Origin: Lachnospiraceae bacterium
GTDB lineage: Bacteria; Bacillota; Clostridia; Lachnospirales; Lachnospiraceae
DNA: 64,000 nucleotides
Direction of reading: 5' to 3'
NCBI GenBank assembly: GCA_910575555.1
Contig: CAJTFX010000006.1
Coordinates: forward strand, 63,509 to 127,508
Shown: piece after piece, positions 46,355-55,385 of the stretch
How positions within the stretch are numbered: the stretch's first letter is position 1
Layout: every line of letters begins with the position of its first letter
Position numbers and translations under genes: made by a program
The notes under the pieces: generated by a model
The model's input: only the letters and a program-made list of their open reading frames with translations
Told to the model about the DNA's origin: nothing
The model's database searches: none

Positions 46355-47218
46355 ATGACTAAAAAGAAAAGGTGGATTGTGACATTTCTGGCCCCGGGCC
46401 TGGCGCTGTTCACGTTTGTTTTTCTGATTTCCATGGTGCAGCTTTTCGTGACCTCTTTTACAGACTGGTCCATCGGGGCGCCGCCGGTATTTTCAGGATT
46501 AAAGAATTATATTTATCTTTTTACAGAGGATCAGGAGTTTCGGCAGAGCATTGTCAATACCTTAATCTGGATTGTGCTGCAGGCCACCATACATGTGAGC
46601 ATCGGAACCACGCTGGCTCTGATTCTCAGAAGAAAACGCTGGTATACAAATTTTATGAGAGGAACCTTTATGATTCCCAATATTATTTCCAGCGCTGCGC
46701 TGGGCATGCTGTTTCTGTGCATTTTAAACCCTCAGTTCGGTATGGTAAACAGTATCATCCGGGCAGTTACCAAATCTGATTTTTCTCAGAACTGGTTTTT
46801 AAGCTCCAATACGGCATTTGCGGCGGTGACGCTGACCTGGCTGCCTTATGCGGGGCTGGTGACCATTCTTGTAATGGCGGAAATGGCCTCTGTATCGGAG
46901 GATATTTTTGAAGCGGCAAGAATGGACGGAGCCACGGATTTTCAGATTGACCTTAAAATTGTGCTTCCGATGATGCGCAATATTATCGGTACGGCCACCG
47001 TGCTTGCAGCCACAAGTATGCTGCAGAAGCTGGATATTATCATGATGACCACCAACGGAGGCCCTGCCGGAAAAACCATGAATATGCCCATGCATCTGTA
47101 TCAGACGGCACTGACGGATAACAATTACGGTCTTGCCAATGCAGAAGGAGTGGTGCTGATTGTACTGGGCCTGTTTGTGGTAGGGCTGATCCGGGGCGTA
47201 TACCGGATGGATAAGTAA
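46355..47218 (+). CDS. ABC sugar permease, MalF-like
   Basis: A 287-residue, six-helix inner-membrane protein. The start at ATG 46355 follows GAAAGGAACGG; the in-frame ATG at 46298 lies in the hairpin region. The ATPase-contact EAA loop is EDIFEAARMDGATDFQIDLK with ILPM-like VLPMMRN. It pairs with the next gene, 11 bases away, to form the import channel. Confidence 0.92.
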   Translation: MTKKKRWIVTFLAPGLALFTFVFLISMVQLFVTSFTDWSIGAPPVFSGLKNYIYLFTEDQEFRQSIVNTLIWIVLQATIHVSIGTTLALILRRKRWYTNFMRGTFMIPNIISSAALGMLFLCILNPQFGMVNSIIRAVTKSDFSQNWFLSSNTAFAAVTLTWLPYAGLVTILVMAEMASVSEDIFEAARMDGATDFQIDLKIVLPMMRNIIGTATVLAATSMLQKLDIIMMTTNGGPAGKTMNMPMHLYQTALTDNNYGLANAEGVVLIVLGLFVVGLIRGVYRMDK

Positions 47219-47229
47219 GGAGGAAAAAG

Positions 47230-48051
47230 ATGAAACATGTACGTAAAATACTGGCGGGGATTTTTCTTTTATTTATTGTAATCATTTCCATTGTTCCGTT
47301 TCTGTGGGTGCTTTCCTCCTCTTTTAAGAGCAATGCAGAGATTATGTCCTCTGTGGCGGGATATCCCAACGGGCTGAATTTTCAGAATTACGTTAAGGCT
47401 TTTGAGATTGCGCCGTTGGTTGGATTTTATAAAAACAGCATTTTTGTGGCCATTGTGTCCACCATATTGAATCTGCTGGCTCTCAGCATGGCGGCTTATG
47501 TGCTGGTGCGCTGCAATTTCCGTTTCAAAGGAGCGCTTACGCTGTTGTTTTCGGCTGCACTGGTGATTCCGGGGGCGGCTTTGCTGCAGCCTTTGTATCA
47601 GACCATGAATGCGGCCCATCTGTATAACAAGCTGTGGGGGCTGATTATTGTTTACACGGCCCTTGGAATGCCTACCACGCTGTACATAATGATGAGTTAT
47701 TATAAGACCATTTCCCCGACGCTGGAAGAGGCGGCTTATATTGACGGAGCCGGGTTTTTCCGGACATTTGTACAGATTATTTTACCATTGACAAAGCCGG
47801 CTTTTGCAACGGCAGGGGTACTGCAGTTTTTGCTTTGCTGGAATGAATTTCAGTTTGCGCTGACATTGACTACCGGAGTGGAGAAACGTACGCTTCCCAT
47901 TGCGCTGTACTATTTTAAGAGCTCGTTTGCCAGCGATTACGGAGCTATGTTTGCGGCTACAGTGCTTGTGACCATTCCCAGCATCGCAGTATATCTGCTG
48001 ATGCAGAAGCAGGTAATTTCAGGACTTGCAGCAGGTTCCGTGAAGGAGTAA
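47230..48051 (+). CDS. ABC sugar permease, MalG-like
   Basis: A 273-residue membrane protein with six helices and the EAA loop EEAAYIDGAGFFRTFVQIIL followed by PLTKPAF. It starts behind AAGGAGG 11 bases after the first permease. Together they form the transmembrane part of the importer. The next gene begins 15 bases after its stop, indicating one message. Confidence 0.93.
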   Translation: MKHVRKILAGIFLLFIVIISIVPFLWVLSSSFKSNAEIMSSVAGYPNGLNFQNYVKAFEIAPLVGFYKNSIFVAIVSTILNLLALSMAAYVLVRCNFRFKGALTLLFSAALVIPGAALLQPLYQTMNAAHLYNKLWGLIIVYTALGMPTTLYIMMSYYKTISPTLEEAAYIDGAGFFRTFVQIILPLTKPAFATAGVLQFLLCWNEFQFALTLTTGVEKRTLPIALYYFKSSFASDYGAMFAATVLVTIPSIAVYLLMQKQVISGLAAGSVKE

Positions 48052-48066
48052 GAAAGGAGTCGGAAC

Positions 48067-48705
48067 ATGATATATCAAGCAGTTATTTTTGATTTGGACG
48101 GGGTGATTTGCTCTACCGATCAATATCATTATCTGGCCTGGAAAGAAATTGCGGATGATGAAGGAATTTATTTTGATGAGCAGATCAACAACCGCCTGCG
48201 GGGCGTCAGCCGGATGGAAAGCCTTGAGATTATTCTGGAAAAGGCTTCCAGAACTTATGCAGAGGATGAGAAGTCTGCCCTGGCGGAAAAAAAGAACCAG
48301 ATTTACAGGAAACTTTTGGAGCGGATGACGCCTGCCGAGCTTTCGGAGGATGTGGCGGGAACGCTGAAGGAGCTGAAAAAGAGAGGCGTAAAGATTGCCA
48401 TCGGCTCTTCCAGTAAAAACACGCCGGTTATTTTAAAGCAGATTGGCTTGAGCGGCAGTTTTGACGCCGTCAGCGACGGAAACAACATTACAAAATCCAA
48501 GCCGGACCCGGAGGTGTTCTTAACGGCTGCCGGGATGCTCAAAGAAGATGCAAAAAGCTGCCTGGTGGTGGAGGACGCACAGGCAGGCGTTGCGGCGGCA
48601 AAAGCAGGCGGATTTGACTGCGCGGGAATAGGAGAAGCCTCGGAAGATGCAGCGATTACATATTCCATTCGTAAAATCAGCGATTTGTTGGAGATTCTAA
48701 AATAG
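48067..48705 (+). CDS. pgmB: Beta-phosphoglucomutase
   Basis: A 212-residue HAD-superfamily enzyme. Motif I is IFDLDGVICSTDQYHYLAW with the nucleophile and acid aspartates; the cap region has NNRLRGVSRMESLEII, the beta-PGM signature; motif II IGSSSKN and motif III KSKPDPEVFL are also present. It converts beta-glucose-1-phosphate to glucose-6-phosphate. Its place just before a GH65 phosphorylase, whose product is beta-glucose-1-phosphate, strongly supports the call. Confidence 0.93.
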   Translation: MIYQAVIFDLDGVICSTDQYHYLAWKEIADDEGIYFDEQINNRLRGVSRMESLEIILEKASRTYAEDEKSALAEKKNQIYRKLLERMTPAELSEDVAGTLKELKKRGVKIAIGSSSKNTPVILKQIGLSGSFDAVSDGNNITKSKPDPEVFLTAAGMLKEDAKSCLVVEDAQAGVAAAKAGGFDCAGIGEASEDAAITYSIRKISDLLEILK

Positions 48706-48720
48706 AAGGAGGAATATGCA

Positions 48721-51102
48721 GTGGCATTAGATTACAGCAGAGCCGGGGACTGGATTTTAAGAGAGGACAGCTTTGATCCGGAGCATCTGGGGAAATGCGA
48801 AGCAGTGATGTGCCTTGGAAACGGTTATCTGGGGCTTCGCAGCGCAATGGAAGAGAAATATCTGAATGAGACAAGGGATCTTTTGATTAATGGAACTTTT
48901 AATCAGTTTGATCCGTCCGCGGTGACAGAACTGCCCAATGCCGCCGATATGACGGCCATTGAGCTTACCGTAAATCAGGAACGGTTTACGTTAGAACAGG
49001 GAAACATAGATTTCTACAGCAGGGAACTGAATATCAGGAAGGCGGAATTGAAGCGGGAGGCAGTCTGGATTTCTCCCAAAGGAGAGCAGTTCAGTCTGAC
49101 TTTTCGGCGGGTGGTGTCCTTAGACAGGCTTCATGATTTTGCAATTCAGGTGCAGATTACGCCCTTGTCAAATGATGCGGAGATTGAGATAAAATCCGGA
49201 ATTGACGGCCGGGTGACCAATACCGGCGCACAGCATTTTACGGAAGGAGATATGCGTTTATATGAGGGAAAGCATATCCAGTATGTGCAAAAAACCACCC
49301 AGTCCGGAATCACCTTTGCCCTGAATACGGCCCACAGATTTTGGACGGAGGATGAGGAGTTGGAGCTTTCGGCCCAGCTTCATATGGAGGTTCGGAAGAT
49401 TTACGGAATATACCGTACCAGGGTGAAAAAGGGCGAGACGTTAAAAATAGAAAAATATTGTAATGTATATACAACCAGGGATTTGGAACTGCAGGGAAAA
49501 ACCGTGAAGGAAATGCAGGCGTTTTCTCTGGAAAAGCTGAAGGAGCAGAAGGCCTTTGGCTATGCGAAACTGGCAGCGGATACAGAAGCGGAATGGAACA
49601 GGCAGGTGTGGGAGCGGGTTCCCATCAAAATAGAAGGAAATGCATACGATGATTTTGCCGTGCATTTTGCCCAGTATCATATGCGTCTGATGGTTCCGGC
49701 CCATGACAACCGGATGAATATCGGCGCAAAGGGGCTGACGGGAGAAGGATACCGGGGGCACTGCTTCTGGGATACGGAAATTTTTCTGCTTCCCTATTAT
49801 GCCTTTACGCAGCCTGAGACGGCCCGGAAACTGGAAGAGTACCGCTATCTGACTCTGCCCGGAGCCCATAAAAAGGCGGCGGACAATGGATACCAGGGCG
49901 CCATGTTCCCCTGGGAATCCGCATGGATGGACGATGGGGAGGTAACCCCGGAATTCCAGAATGCGGATATTGTGACCGGCCTTCTGATTAAAGTGTGGTC
50001 CGGGTTTATTGAACAGCATATCACGGCAGACGTGGCTTTTGGCGTGTGGCAGTATGCTTCAATTACCGGAGATCAGGACTTTATGGATCGGTACGGCTAT
50101 GAACTGATTCTGGATACGGCCCGGTTCTGGGCGTCCCGCCTGGAGGAGAAAAACAGGCAGATTCACGAAAGGGTAAATGAACAGGGAATCACAGAATTTA
50201 CAGAAACGGTGACAAAAGACGGTTTCCTCCATATCTGCGACGTGGTAGGGCCGGATGAATATAAAGAACATAAGACAGACAATGCCTTTACCAATTATCT
50301 TGCGGCATGGAATATCAGAAAAGCCATTGCCTGCTGCCAATTGCTGAAGGTGGAAAAGCCAAAATTATACCAGACATTGAATGAGAAGCTGGAACTGGAA
50401 CACTGGTATCAGGAGTGGATACAGAAAGTGGATCGAATATTCCTGCCGGCGCCCAATGAAAAGGGCATACTGCCCCAGGATTCCACATACCTGAATCTGC
50501 AGGAAATTGATTTGTCAAAATACAAGGCCCAGGATTTTGTAGGCGGTATTTTCCATGATTATAACCAGACCCAGATCAATCAGCTTCAGGTGTCAAAACA
50601 GGCGGACGTGCTTGCGCTGTTCTTTTTATTAGAAGATCTCTTTCCCCGTGAGGTGAAAACTGCCACATGGGATTATTATTCCGAAAGGACCATACATGAT
50701 TCTTCGCTATCACTCTGCACTCATGCAGTGCTTGCGGCGGATATGAGAGAACTGGAAGAAGCCTACCGGCTCTTTGAGAAATCCACAGAAATTGATCTGG
50801 GGCCGGTGATGACAACCTCTGACGCAGGTATCCATGCGGCATCCTTCGGGGGTATCTGGCAGGGAGCGGTCTATGGCTTTGGAGGATTGCGCACGTTAGA
50901 CGGCAGGCTGAGAATTGATCCATGCCTGCCGGATGCGTGGGAAAAACTTACTTACGAGATTATCTGGCAGGGCCAGAGATTAGAGGTCAGCGTCACCCGC
51001 GGCAATGTCAGGGTGAAGAATCTGACGAAAACAAAAATTGTAGAGCTAAAACTGTGCAAAAAGACGGTTCAGCTTGAGAAAGAGGTGACGGCGGAACTTT
51101 AA
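48721..51102 (+). CDS. GH65 inverting disaccharide phosphorylase
   Basis: A 793-residue protein starting at GTG 48721 with AAGGAGGA. The N-terminal beta-sandwich (about 1-270) is followed by the (alpha/alpha)6 barrel with GHCFWDTEIFLLPYY (near 345) and the general-acid glutamate in VGPDEYKEHKTDNAFTNY (near 505), and a C-terminal beta domain. GH65 enzymes cleave alpha-glucosides such as maltose, trehalose, kojibiose or nigerose with phosphate, giving beta-glucose-1-phosphate; the linkage cannot be told from sequence by eye. It acts in the cytoplasm as last gene of the import operon, just after the matching mutase. Confidence 0.92.
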   Translation: MALDYSRAGDWILREDSFDPEHLGKCEAVMCLGNGYLGLRSAMEEKYLNETRDLLINGTFNQFDPSAVTELPNAADMTAIELTVNQERFTLEQGNIDFYSRELNIRKAELKREAVWISPKGEQFSLTFRRVVSLDRLHDFAIQVQITPLSNDAEIEIKSGIDGRVTNTGAQHFTEGDMRLYEGKHIQYVQKTTQSGITFALNTAHRFWTEDEELELSAQLHMEVRKIYGIYRTRVKKGETLKIEKYCNVYTTRDLELQGKTVKEMQAFSLEKLKEQKAFGYAKLAADTEAEWNRQVWERVPIKIEGNAYDDFAVHFAQYHMRLMVPAHDNRMNIGAKGLTGEGYRGHCFWDTEIFLLPYYAFTQPETARKLEEYRYLTLPGAHKKAADNGYQGAMFPWESAWMDDGEVTPEFQNADIVTGLLIKVWSGFIEQHITADVAFGVWQYASITGDQDFMDRYGYELILDTARFWASRLEEKNRQIHERVNEQGITEFTETVTKDGFLHICDVVGPDEYKEHKTDNAFTNYLAAWNIRKAIACCQLLKVEKPKLYQTLNEKLELEHWYQEWIQKVDRIFLPAPNEKGILPQDSTYLNLQEIDLSKYKAQDFVGGIFHDYNQTQINQLQVSKQADVLALFFLLEDLFPREVKTATWDYYSERTIHDSSLSLCTHAVLAADMRELEEAYRLFEKSTEIDLGPVMTTSDAGIHAASFGGIWQGAVYGFGGLRTLDGRLRIDPCLPDAWEKLTYEIIWQGQRLEVSVTRGNVRVKNLTKTKIVELKLCKKTVQLEKEVTAEL

Positions 51103-51118
51103 AAATACAGATTTCTTC

Positions 51119-51149
51119 TTGACTGTACAGGCACTGGATGGTATATAAT
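51119..51149 (+). promoter_or_regulatory. Promoter of cardiolipin synthase
   Basis: TTGACT (51119-51124) with TATATA (51142-51147, spacing 17) or TATAAT (51144-51149, spacing 19). Confidence 0.55.
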
Positions 51150-51175
51150 GTCAGAAAACATTCAGGAGGAAAAAG

Positions 51176-52750
51176 ATGTATTCAGATTACAAAAGAAAAG
51201 GGATTACCCTCTTAAAAAAGGGGCAGAAAGGAATCGTTCACGCTTTATTCAGCCGTTTCGGGCTGATCCTGCTGCTGTTTCTGGTTCAGGTATTGATCCT
51301 GTTCAGCATCTTTCAGTGGTTCGAGGAATTTCTGCCCCATATTTTAGGCGGAACAGCGCTGTTTACCTTTGTCATGGTGATTTATCTTCTCAACAGCAGG
51401 ATGAATCCCACAGCAAAAATCACCTGGCTGATTGTGATTGCGCTGCTGCCGGTGTTCGGCGTGCTGCTGCTGTTATATACCCAGAGCAATGTGGGAAATC
51501 GGGCGTTGCGCAGCCGGGTGAATCAGATGCTCGGCGATACCAGGGAATTGATTCCCCAGTCCCGGCAGATCATGAAAGAATTGGAACAGGAAAATCCGGG
51601 CGCAGCCGCACTGGCCCGCTATATGCACCGAAGCGGATGCCATCCGGTATATGCCCAGACAGCGGTGACTTATTTTCCTCTGGGAGAATATAAGTTTGAA
51701 GAAATGCTGAAACAGCTGGAACTGGCAGAGCATTTTATTTTTATGGAATATTTTATTGTGGATGAAGGGGTGATGTGGGGGCAGATACTGGAAATTCTGG
51801 CAGGAAAAGCCGCCCAGGGGCTTGACGTCCGCGTGATGTATGACGGCACCTGCGAGTTTTCCCTGCTGTCTCACGATTATCCCAAACGGCTCCAAAAGCT
51901 GGGGATTCAGTGCAAGGTGTTTTCACCGGTGACGCCCTTTGTCTCCACCCATTACAACTACCGGGACCACAGGAAAATACTGGTGATTGACGGCCATACA
52001 GCCTTTAACGGCGGCGTAAACCTGGCAGATGAATACATCAATCAAAAGGAAAAATTCGGTCACTGGAAGGACACGGCTGTGATGTTAAAGGGTGCGGCGG
52101 TACAGAGCTTTACCCTGATGTTTCTGCAGATGTGGGGGATTGACCAGCGGGAGACAGAGTATGGAAAGTTCCTTTCTGCCATTCCTGCCCTGGAGGAGAA
52201 AAAGGGATATGTCATTCCTTACGGAGATTGCCCTCTGGATCAGGACAAACTGGGAGAGCGGGTTTATATGGATATTCTGAACCGTTCCCAGAAATATGTG
52301 CATATTATGACCCCCTATCTGATTCTGGACGGAGAACTGGAAACAGCCATGAAATTTGCAGCGGAGCGGGGGACGGAAGTAGTTTTGATTCTGCCGGGAA
52401 TTCCGGATAAATTCATTCCTTATGCGCTGGCCAAAACCCACTATGCGTCCTTACTGGAATCCGGGGTGAAAATCTATGAATATACCCCTGGATTTGTACA
52501 TGCCAAGGTATTTGTCAGCGATGACAGGGAAGCGGTGGTGGGTACCATCAATCTGGATTACCGCAGCCTCTACCATCATTTTGAATGCGCCACATACCTG
52601 TACGGCACAGACTGCATTGCTGAGATAGAGGCGGACATGCAGGCCACTTTGAAAAAATGCAGGCAGGTGACGATGGAAACAGTACGCAGGGAGAAGTTAA
52701 AGATGAAGATTACTGGGAGTCTGATGAAGGCGGTTGCCCCTCTGATGTGA
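51176..52750 (+). CDS. cls: Cardiolipin synthase
   Basis: A 524-residue membrane enzyme of the phospholipase-D superfamily. Three hydrophobic stretches at residues about 20-110 (LILLLFLVQVLILFSIFQWF, LPHILGGTALFTFVMVIYLL, WLIVIALLPVFGVLLLLYTQ) anchor it. Two HKD motifs carry the active site: HRKILVIDG near 263 and HAKVFVSDD near 442. It joins two phosphatidylglycerols to make cardiolipin. Length and layout match bacterial ClsA. It has its own promoter, after the GH65 gene. Confidence 0.93.
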   Translation: MYSDYKRKGITLLKKGQKGIVHALFSRFGLILLLFLVQVLILFSIFQWFEEFLPHILGGTALFTFVMVIYLLNSRMNPTAKITWLIVIALLPVFGVLLLLYTQSNVGNRALRSRVNQMLGDTRELIPQSRQIMKELEQENPGAAALARYMHRSGCHPVYAQTAVTYFPLGEYKFEEMLKQLELAEHFIFMEYFIVDEGVMWGQILEILAGKAAQGLDVRVMYDGTCEFSLLSHDYPKRLQKLGIQCKVFSPVTPFVSTHYNYRDHRKILVIDGHTAFNGGVNLADEYINQKEKFGHWKDTAVMLKGAAVQSFTLMFLQMWGIDQRETEYGKFLSAIPALEEKKGYVIPYGDCPLDQDKLGERVYMDILNRSQKYVHIMTPYLILDGELETAMKFAAERGTEVVLILPGIPDKFIPYALAKTHYASLLESGVKIYEYTPGFVHAKVFVSDDREAVVGTINLDYRSLYHHFECATYLYGTDCIAEIEADMQATLKKCRQVTMETVRREKLKMKITGSLMKAVAPLM

Positions 52751-52817
52751 TGTTTTTCCAGTTTGAGAAAATTTTAACAATTTTATAAAATTTTAACTGT
52801 CGGTATCCGGAAGGTTA

Positions 52818-52826
52818 TGTTATAAT
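52818..52826 (+). promoter_or_regulatory. Extended -10 promoter of alcohol dehydrogenase
   Basis: TGTTATAAT: a TGn extension directly before TATAAT (52821-52826), with a weak -35 region. It leaves a leader of about 90 bases. Confidence 0.5.
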
Positions 52827-52920
52827 GTAAATCATAAAAGACAGGTTGCTTTCAGTGACAGGTCAGCCTGCCTGAACTGCTGCTGATTTTATTTTATACA
52901 AAGAAAAGGAGAAGAAGAAC

Positions 52921-54102
52921 ATGGCAAGATTTACATTACCAAGAGATTTGTATCACGGAAAGGGGTGTCTGGAAGAACTTAAGAATTTAAAGGGGAAAAA
53001 GGCAATTCTTGTAGTAGGCGGCGGCTCCATGAAACGCCAGGGATTTCTGGACAAGGCAGTGAATTACCTGAAGGAAGCAGGCATGGAAGTGGAACTGTTT
53101 GAAGGAGTAGAGCCAGATCCTTCTGTGGAAACTGTCATGAAGGGCGCAGAAGCAATGCGCAAATTTGAGCCTGACTGGATTGTATCTATGGGCGGCGGCT
53201 CACCCATTGACGCTGCCAAAGCTATGTGGGCATTTTATGAGTATCCGGAGACAACCTTTGAGGATTTGTGCATCCCGTTTAATTTCCCGGAGCTGAGACA
53301 GAAAGCTAAATTCTGCGCGATCCCATCCACCTCGGGAACAGCGACAGAAGTGACCGCATTCTCTGTTATTACCAATTATCAGACAGGCGTGAAGTATCCC
53401 CTGGCTGACTTTAATATTACCCCTGACGTTGCAATTGTAGATCCGGAACTGGTAGAGGGACTTCCGGTAAAACAGGTTGCTTACACCGGAATGGATGCGC
53501 TGACCCATGCCATTGAAGCATATGTTTCCACTATGAACTGTTCCTTCACTGATCCGCTTGCACTGCAGGCCATTGAGATGGTTCTGGATTATCTGCCGGC
53601 ATCTTACAACTGCGATATGACAGCAAGAGAGCAGATGCATTATGCACAGTGTCTTGCCGGAATGGCATTTTCCAATGCGCTTTTGGGAATTGTACACTCT
53701 ATGGCTCATAAGACAGGCGCAGCATTCTCCACCGGCCATATTCCTCATGGATGCGCAAATGCAATCTATCTGCCCTATGTCATCAAGTACAATGCCAAAG
53801 ATCCGGTTGCTGCAAAACGCTACGCAGAAATCGCACGGAGAATGGGCCTGGAGGGAACTTCTGAGAAAGCTCTGATTAATAGTCTTTGCGCTAAGATTGA
53901 CGATTTCAATGTAAGGCTTAACATTCCAAAGACCTTGAAAGAATTCGGAATCAAGGAAGAGGAATTCAAAGAAAAGATTTCCGGCATTGCAGAACGGGCG
54001 GTAGGCGATGCATGTACCGGTTCTAATCCGAGAGAGATTGATCCTGCTACAATGGAGAAATTATTCACCTGTACATATTATGGAACAGAAGTTGATTTCT
54101 GA
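52921..54102 (+). CDS. Iron-containing alcohol dehydrogenase
   Basis: A 393-residue group III dehydrogenase. The NAD(P)-binding part has GGGSMKRQG near residue 35 and MGGGSPIDAAKAMW near 92. Metal ligands are expected in GMDALTHAIEAYVS (D and H near 193-197) and GIVHSMAHKTGAAFSTGHIP then HGCANAI (H near 262 and 276). The family reduces aldehydes to alcohols with NADH or NADPH during fermentation, or works on butanal; the exact substrate is unclear. It stands alone between a promoter and a strong hairpin terminator. Confidence 0.92.
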   Translation: MARFTLPRDLYHGKGCLEELKNLKGKKAILVVGGGSMKRQGFLDKAVNYLKEAGMEVELFEGVEPDPSVETVMKGAEAMRKFEPDWIVSMGGGSPIDAAKAMWAFYEYPETTFEDLCIPFNFPELRQKAKFCAIPSTSGTATEVTAFSVITNYQTGVKYPLADFNITPDVAIVDPELVEGLPVKQVAYTGMDALTHAIEAYVSTMNCSFTDPLALQAIEMVLDYLPASYNCDMTAREQMHYAQCLAGMAFSNALLGIVHSMAHKTGAAFSTGHIPHGCANAIYLPYVIKYNAKDPVAAKRYAEIARRMGLEGTSEKALINSLCAKIDDFNVRLNIPKTLKEFGIKEEEFKEKISGIAERAVGDACTGSNPREIDPATMEKLFTCTYYGTEVDF

Positions 54103-54194
54103 TGATGCGGTAAATTTTCTGTTTATTAGAGATATGCTGTCCATGATGGAATAGTGAGAAAATGGGCTGTCCATGAAAGAACCGGACAGAATCC

Positions 54195-54230
54195 TGGGGA
54201 ACCTTCCAAAAGGAAGGTTCCCCAAAGTTT
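54195..54230 (+). terminator. Terminator after alcohol dehydrogenase
   Basis: TGGGGAACCTTCC (54195-54207) pairs perfectly with GGAAGGTTCCCCA (54212-54224) around AAAA; AAGTTTT follows. Confidence 0.75.
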
Positions 54231-54308
54231 TGCCTCTCAATAATAGTTTGTTTTGCCGCTTGAAACAGGATAGCCTGCGGCTATACCTCTGTGCGGATTT
54301 TCTGCACG

Positions 54309-55112
54309 TTACCATACTGTCTGCAATTCGTTTTCTAACTCAAGCACTTGTTCAAGGGCAAGGCCTGTATACATTGCAATCTCCTCGGAAGTCAATTTAT
54401 TGGCTTCTATCATTTTTATTGCTACTGAGATTGCTCTTTTTCTGTCCCCTTCATTAAATCCTTGCTCGTATTTTTCTTGATACTGCATTTGCAATGTCAT
54501 ATAATCCAACCTCCATTTCTCATTGTTTCTGACAGATTGCACTGCTTTGTCTAACTCTCTGGTATAATCATCTTCCGGTTCTTTACCATCAATAAAATCA
54601 AGCAATCTTTTCAATTCTGGTGAGATGTCATCCAATGTGCCTTTGGTATTCAAAATAATCTTTGTTGTATCATCGCCCAAGCCCAGTTTTGTATTTTGAA
54701 CGCAGCGGTTCTCAAAGGTATAAATATGACGATTTTGGCCAAATAAATCAAACGTACATACAAATATAACAAAACTGCGTTTCAAATCTTTATAGTTATC
54801 TCCCTTTTCCAGGAGATTCAAGTCTATCATTCCTTGATAGTATCTGGTTCTTTTTGGGAGATTTCTATTTTCTGTGGTTTGCATTTCGATGTTGTATATT
54901 GTTTCTTTTCCATCTTCAACATAGATATCCAAACGTACGCTTTTGGCATCCGCAGAAATATCTATTGTCTCCTGTGATTTCGGATATTCAATACGGGATA
55001 TTTTTATTCCAAGTATACGTTCTAAAAATGGCTTGCAGAATTTTGGATTTCTCATGATAACGCTGAACATGAAATCATCCTTTATTTGCAGTTCCTCAAA
55101 AGCTTTTTCCAT
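54309..55112 (-). CDS. Rpn/PD-(D/E)XK nuclease-family protein
   Basis: A 267-residue protein beginning behind GAGGG. The N-terminal region matches the Rpn/transposase_31-type fold: LQIKDDFMFSVIMRNPKFCK, then the catalytic-like VRLDIYVEDGKETIYNIEMQ (D near 82, E-x-Q near 96) and RTRYYQGMIDLNLLEKGDNY. The C-terminal tail GFNEGDRKRAISVAIKMIEA is typical of the family. Such proteins are DNA nucleases reported to promote recombination and appear in many copies in gut Firmicutes. No terminal repeats were found next to it, so it is not shown to be a transposon itself. Confidence 0.85.
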   Translation of the reverse strand: MEKAFEELQIKDDFMFSVIMRNPKFCKPFLERILGIKISRIEYPKSQETIDISADAKSVRLDIYVEDGKETIYNIEMQTTENRNLPKRTRYYQGMIDLNLLEKGDNYKDLKRSFVIFVCTFDLFGQNRHIYTFENRCVQNTKLGLGDDTTKIILNTKGTLDDISPELKRLLDFIDGKEPEDDYTRELDKAVQSVRNNEKWRLDYMTLQMQYQEKYEQGFNEGDRKRAISVAIKMIEANKLTSEEIAMYTGLALEQVLELENELQTVW

Positions 55113-55318
55113 AGTTAACCCTCATTATGCTCAGCCTGCCGTCCGTCGGGCCGCATGGCCATCCATGCTATGGAAGCCAGGGGCTTTCATAGTAATTCCC
55201 TCTTTTCTTTACTTTTATTATAATATGCGCCTGTACTTTCGGCAAGCATTGATTTCCCTCTCCGCAGATATCATATGAGCTTCTCTGCGCCCCATGAGTC
55301 ACCGGTTTTATTTTACTC

Positions 55319-55347
55319 TTGAATCACCGGATGTTTTTTTGTACAAT
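55319..55347 (+). promoter_or_regulatory. Promoter of PepSY lipoprotein
   Basis: TTGAAT (55319-55324) and TACAAT (55342-55347) with 17-base spacing, 39 bases before the start. Confidence 0.65.
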
Positions 55348-55385
55348 GAAAACGTACAAATAATTATGGAAAGGAAACAGAGAAT

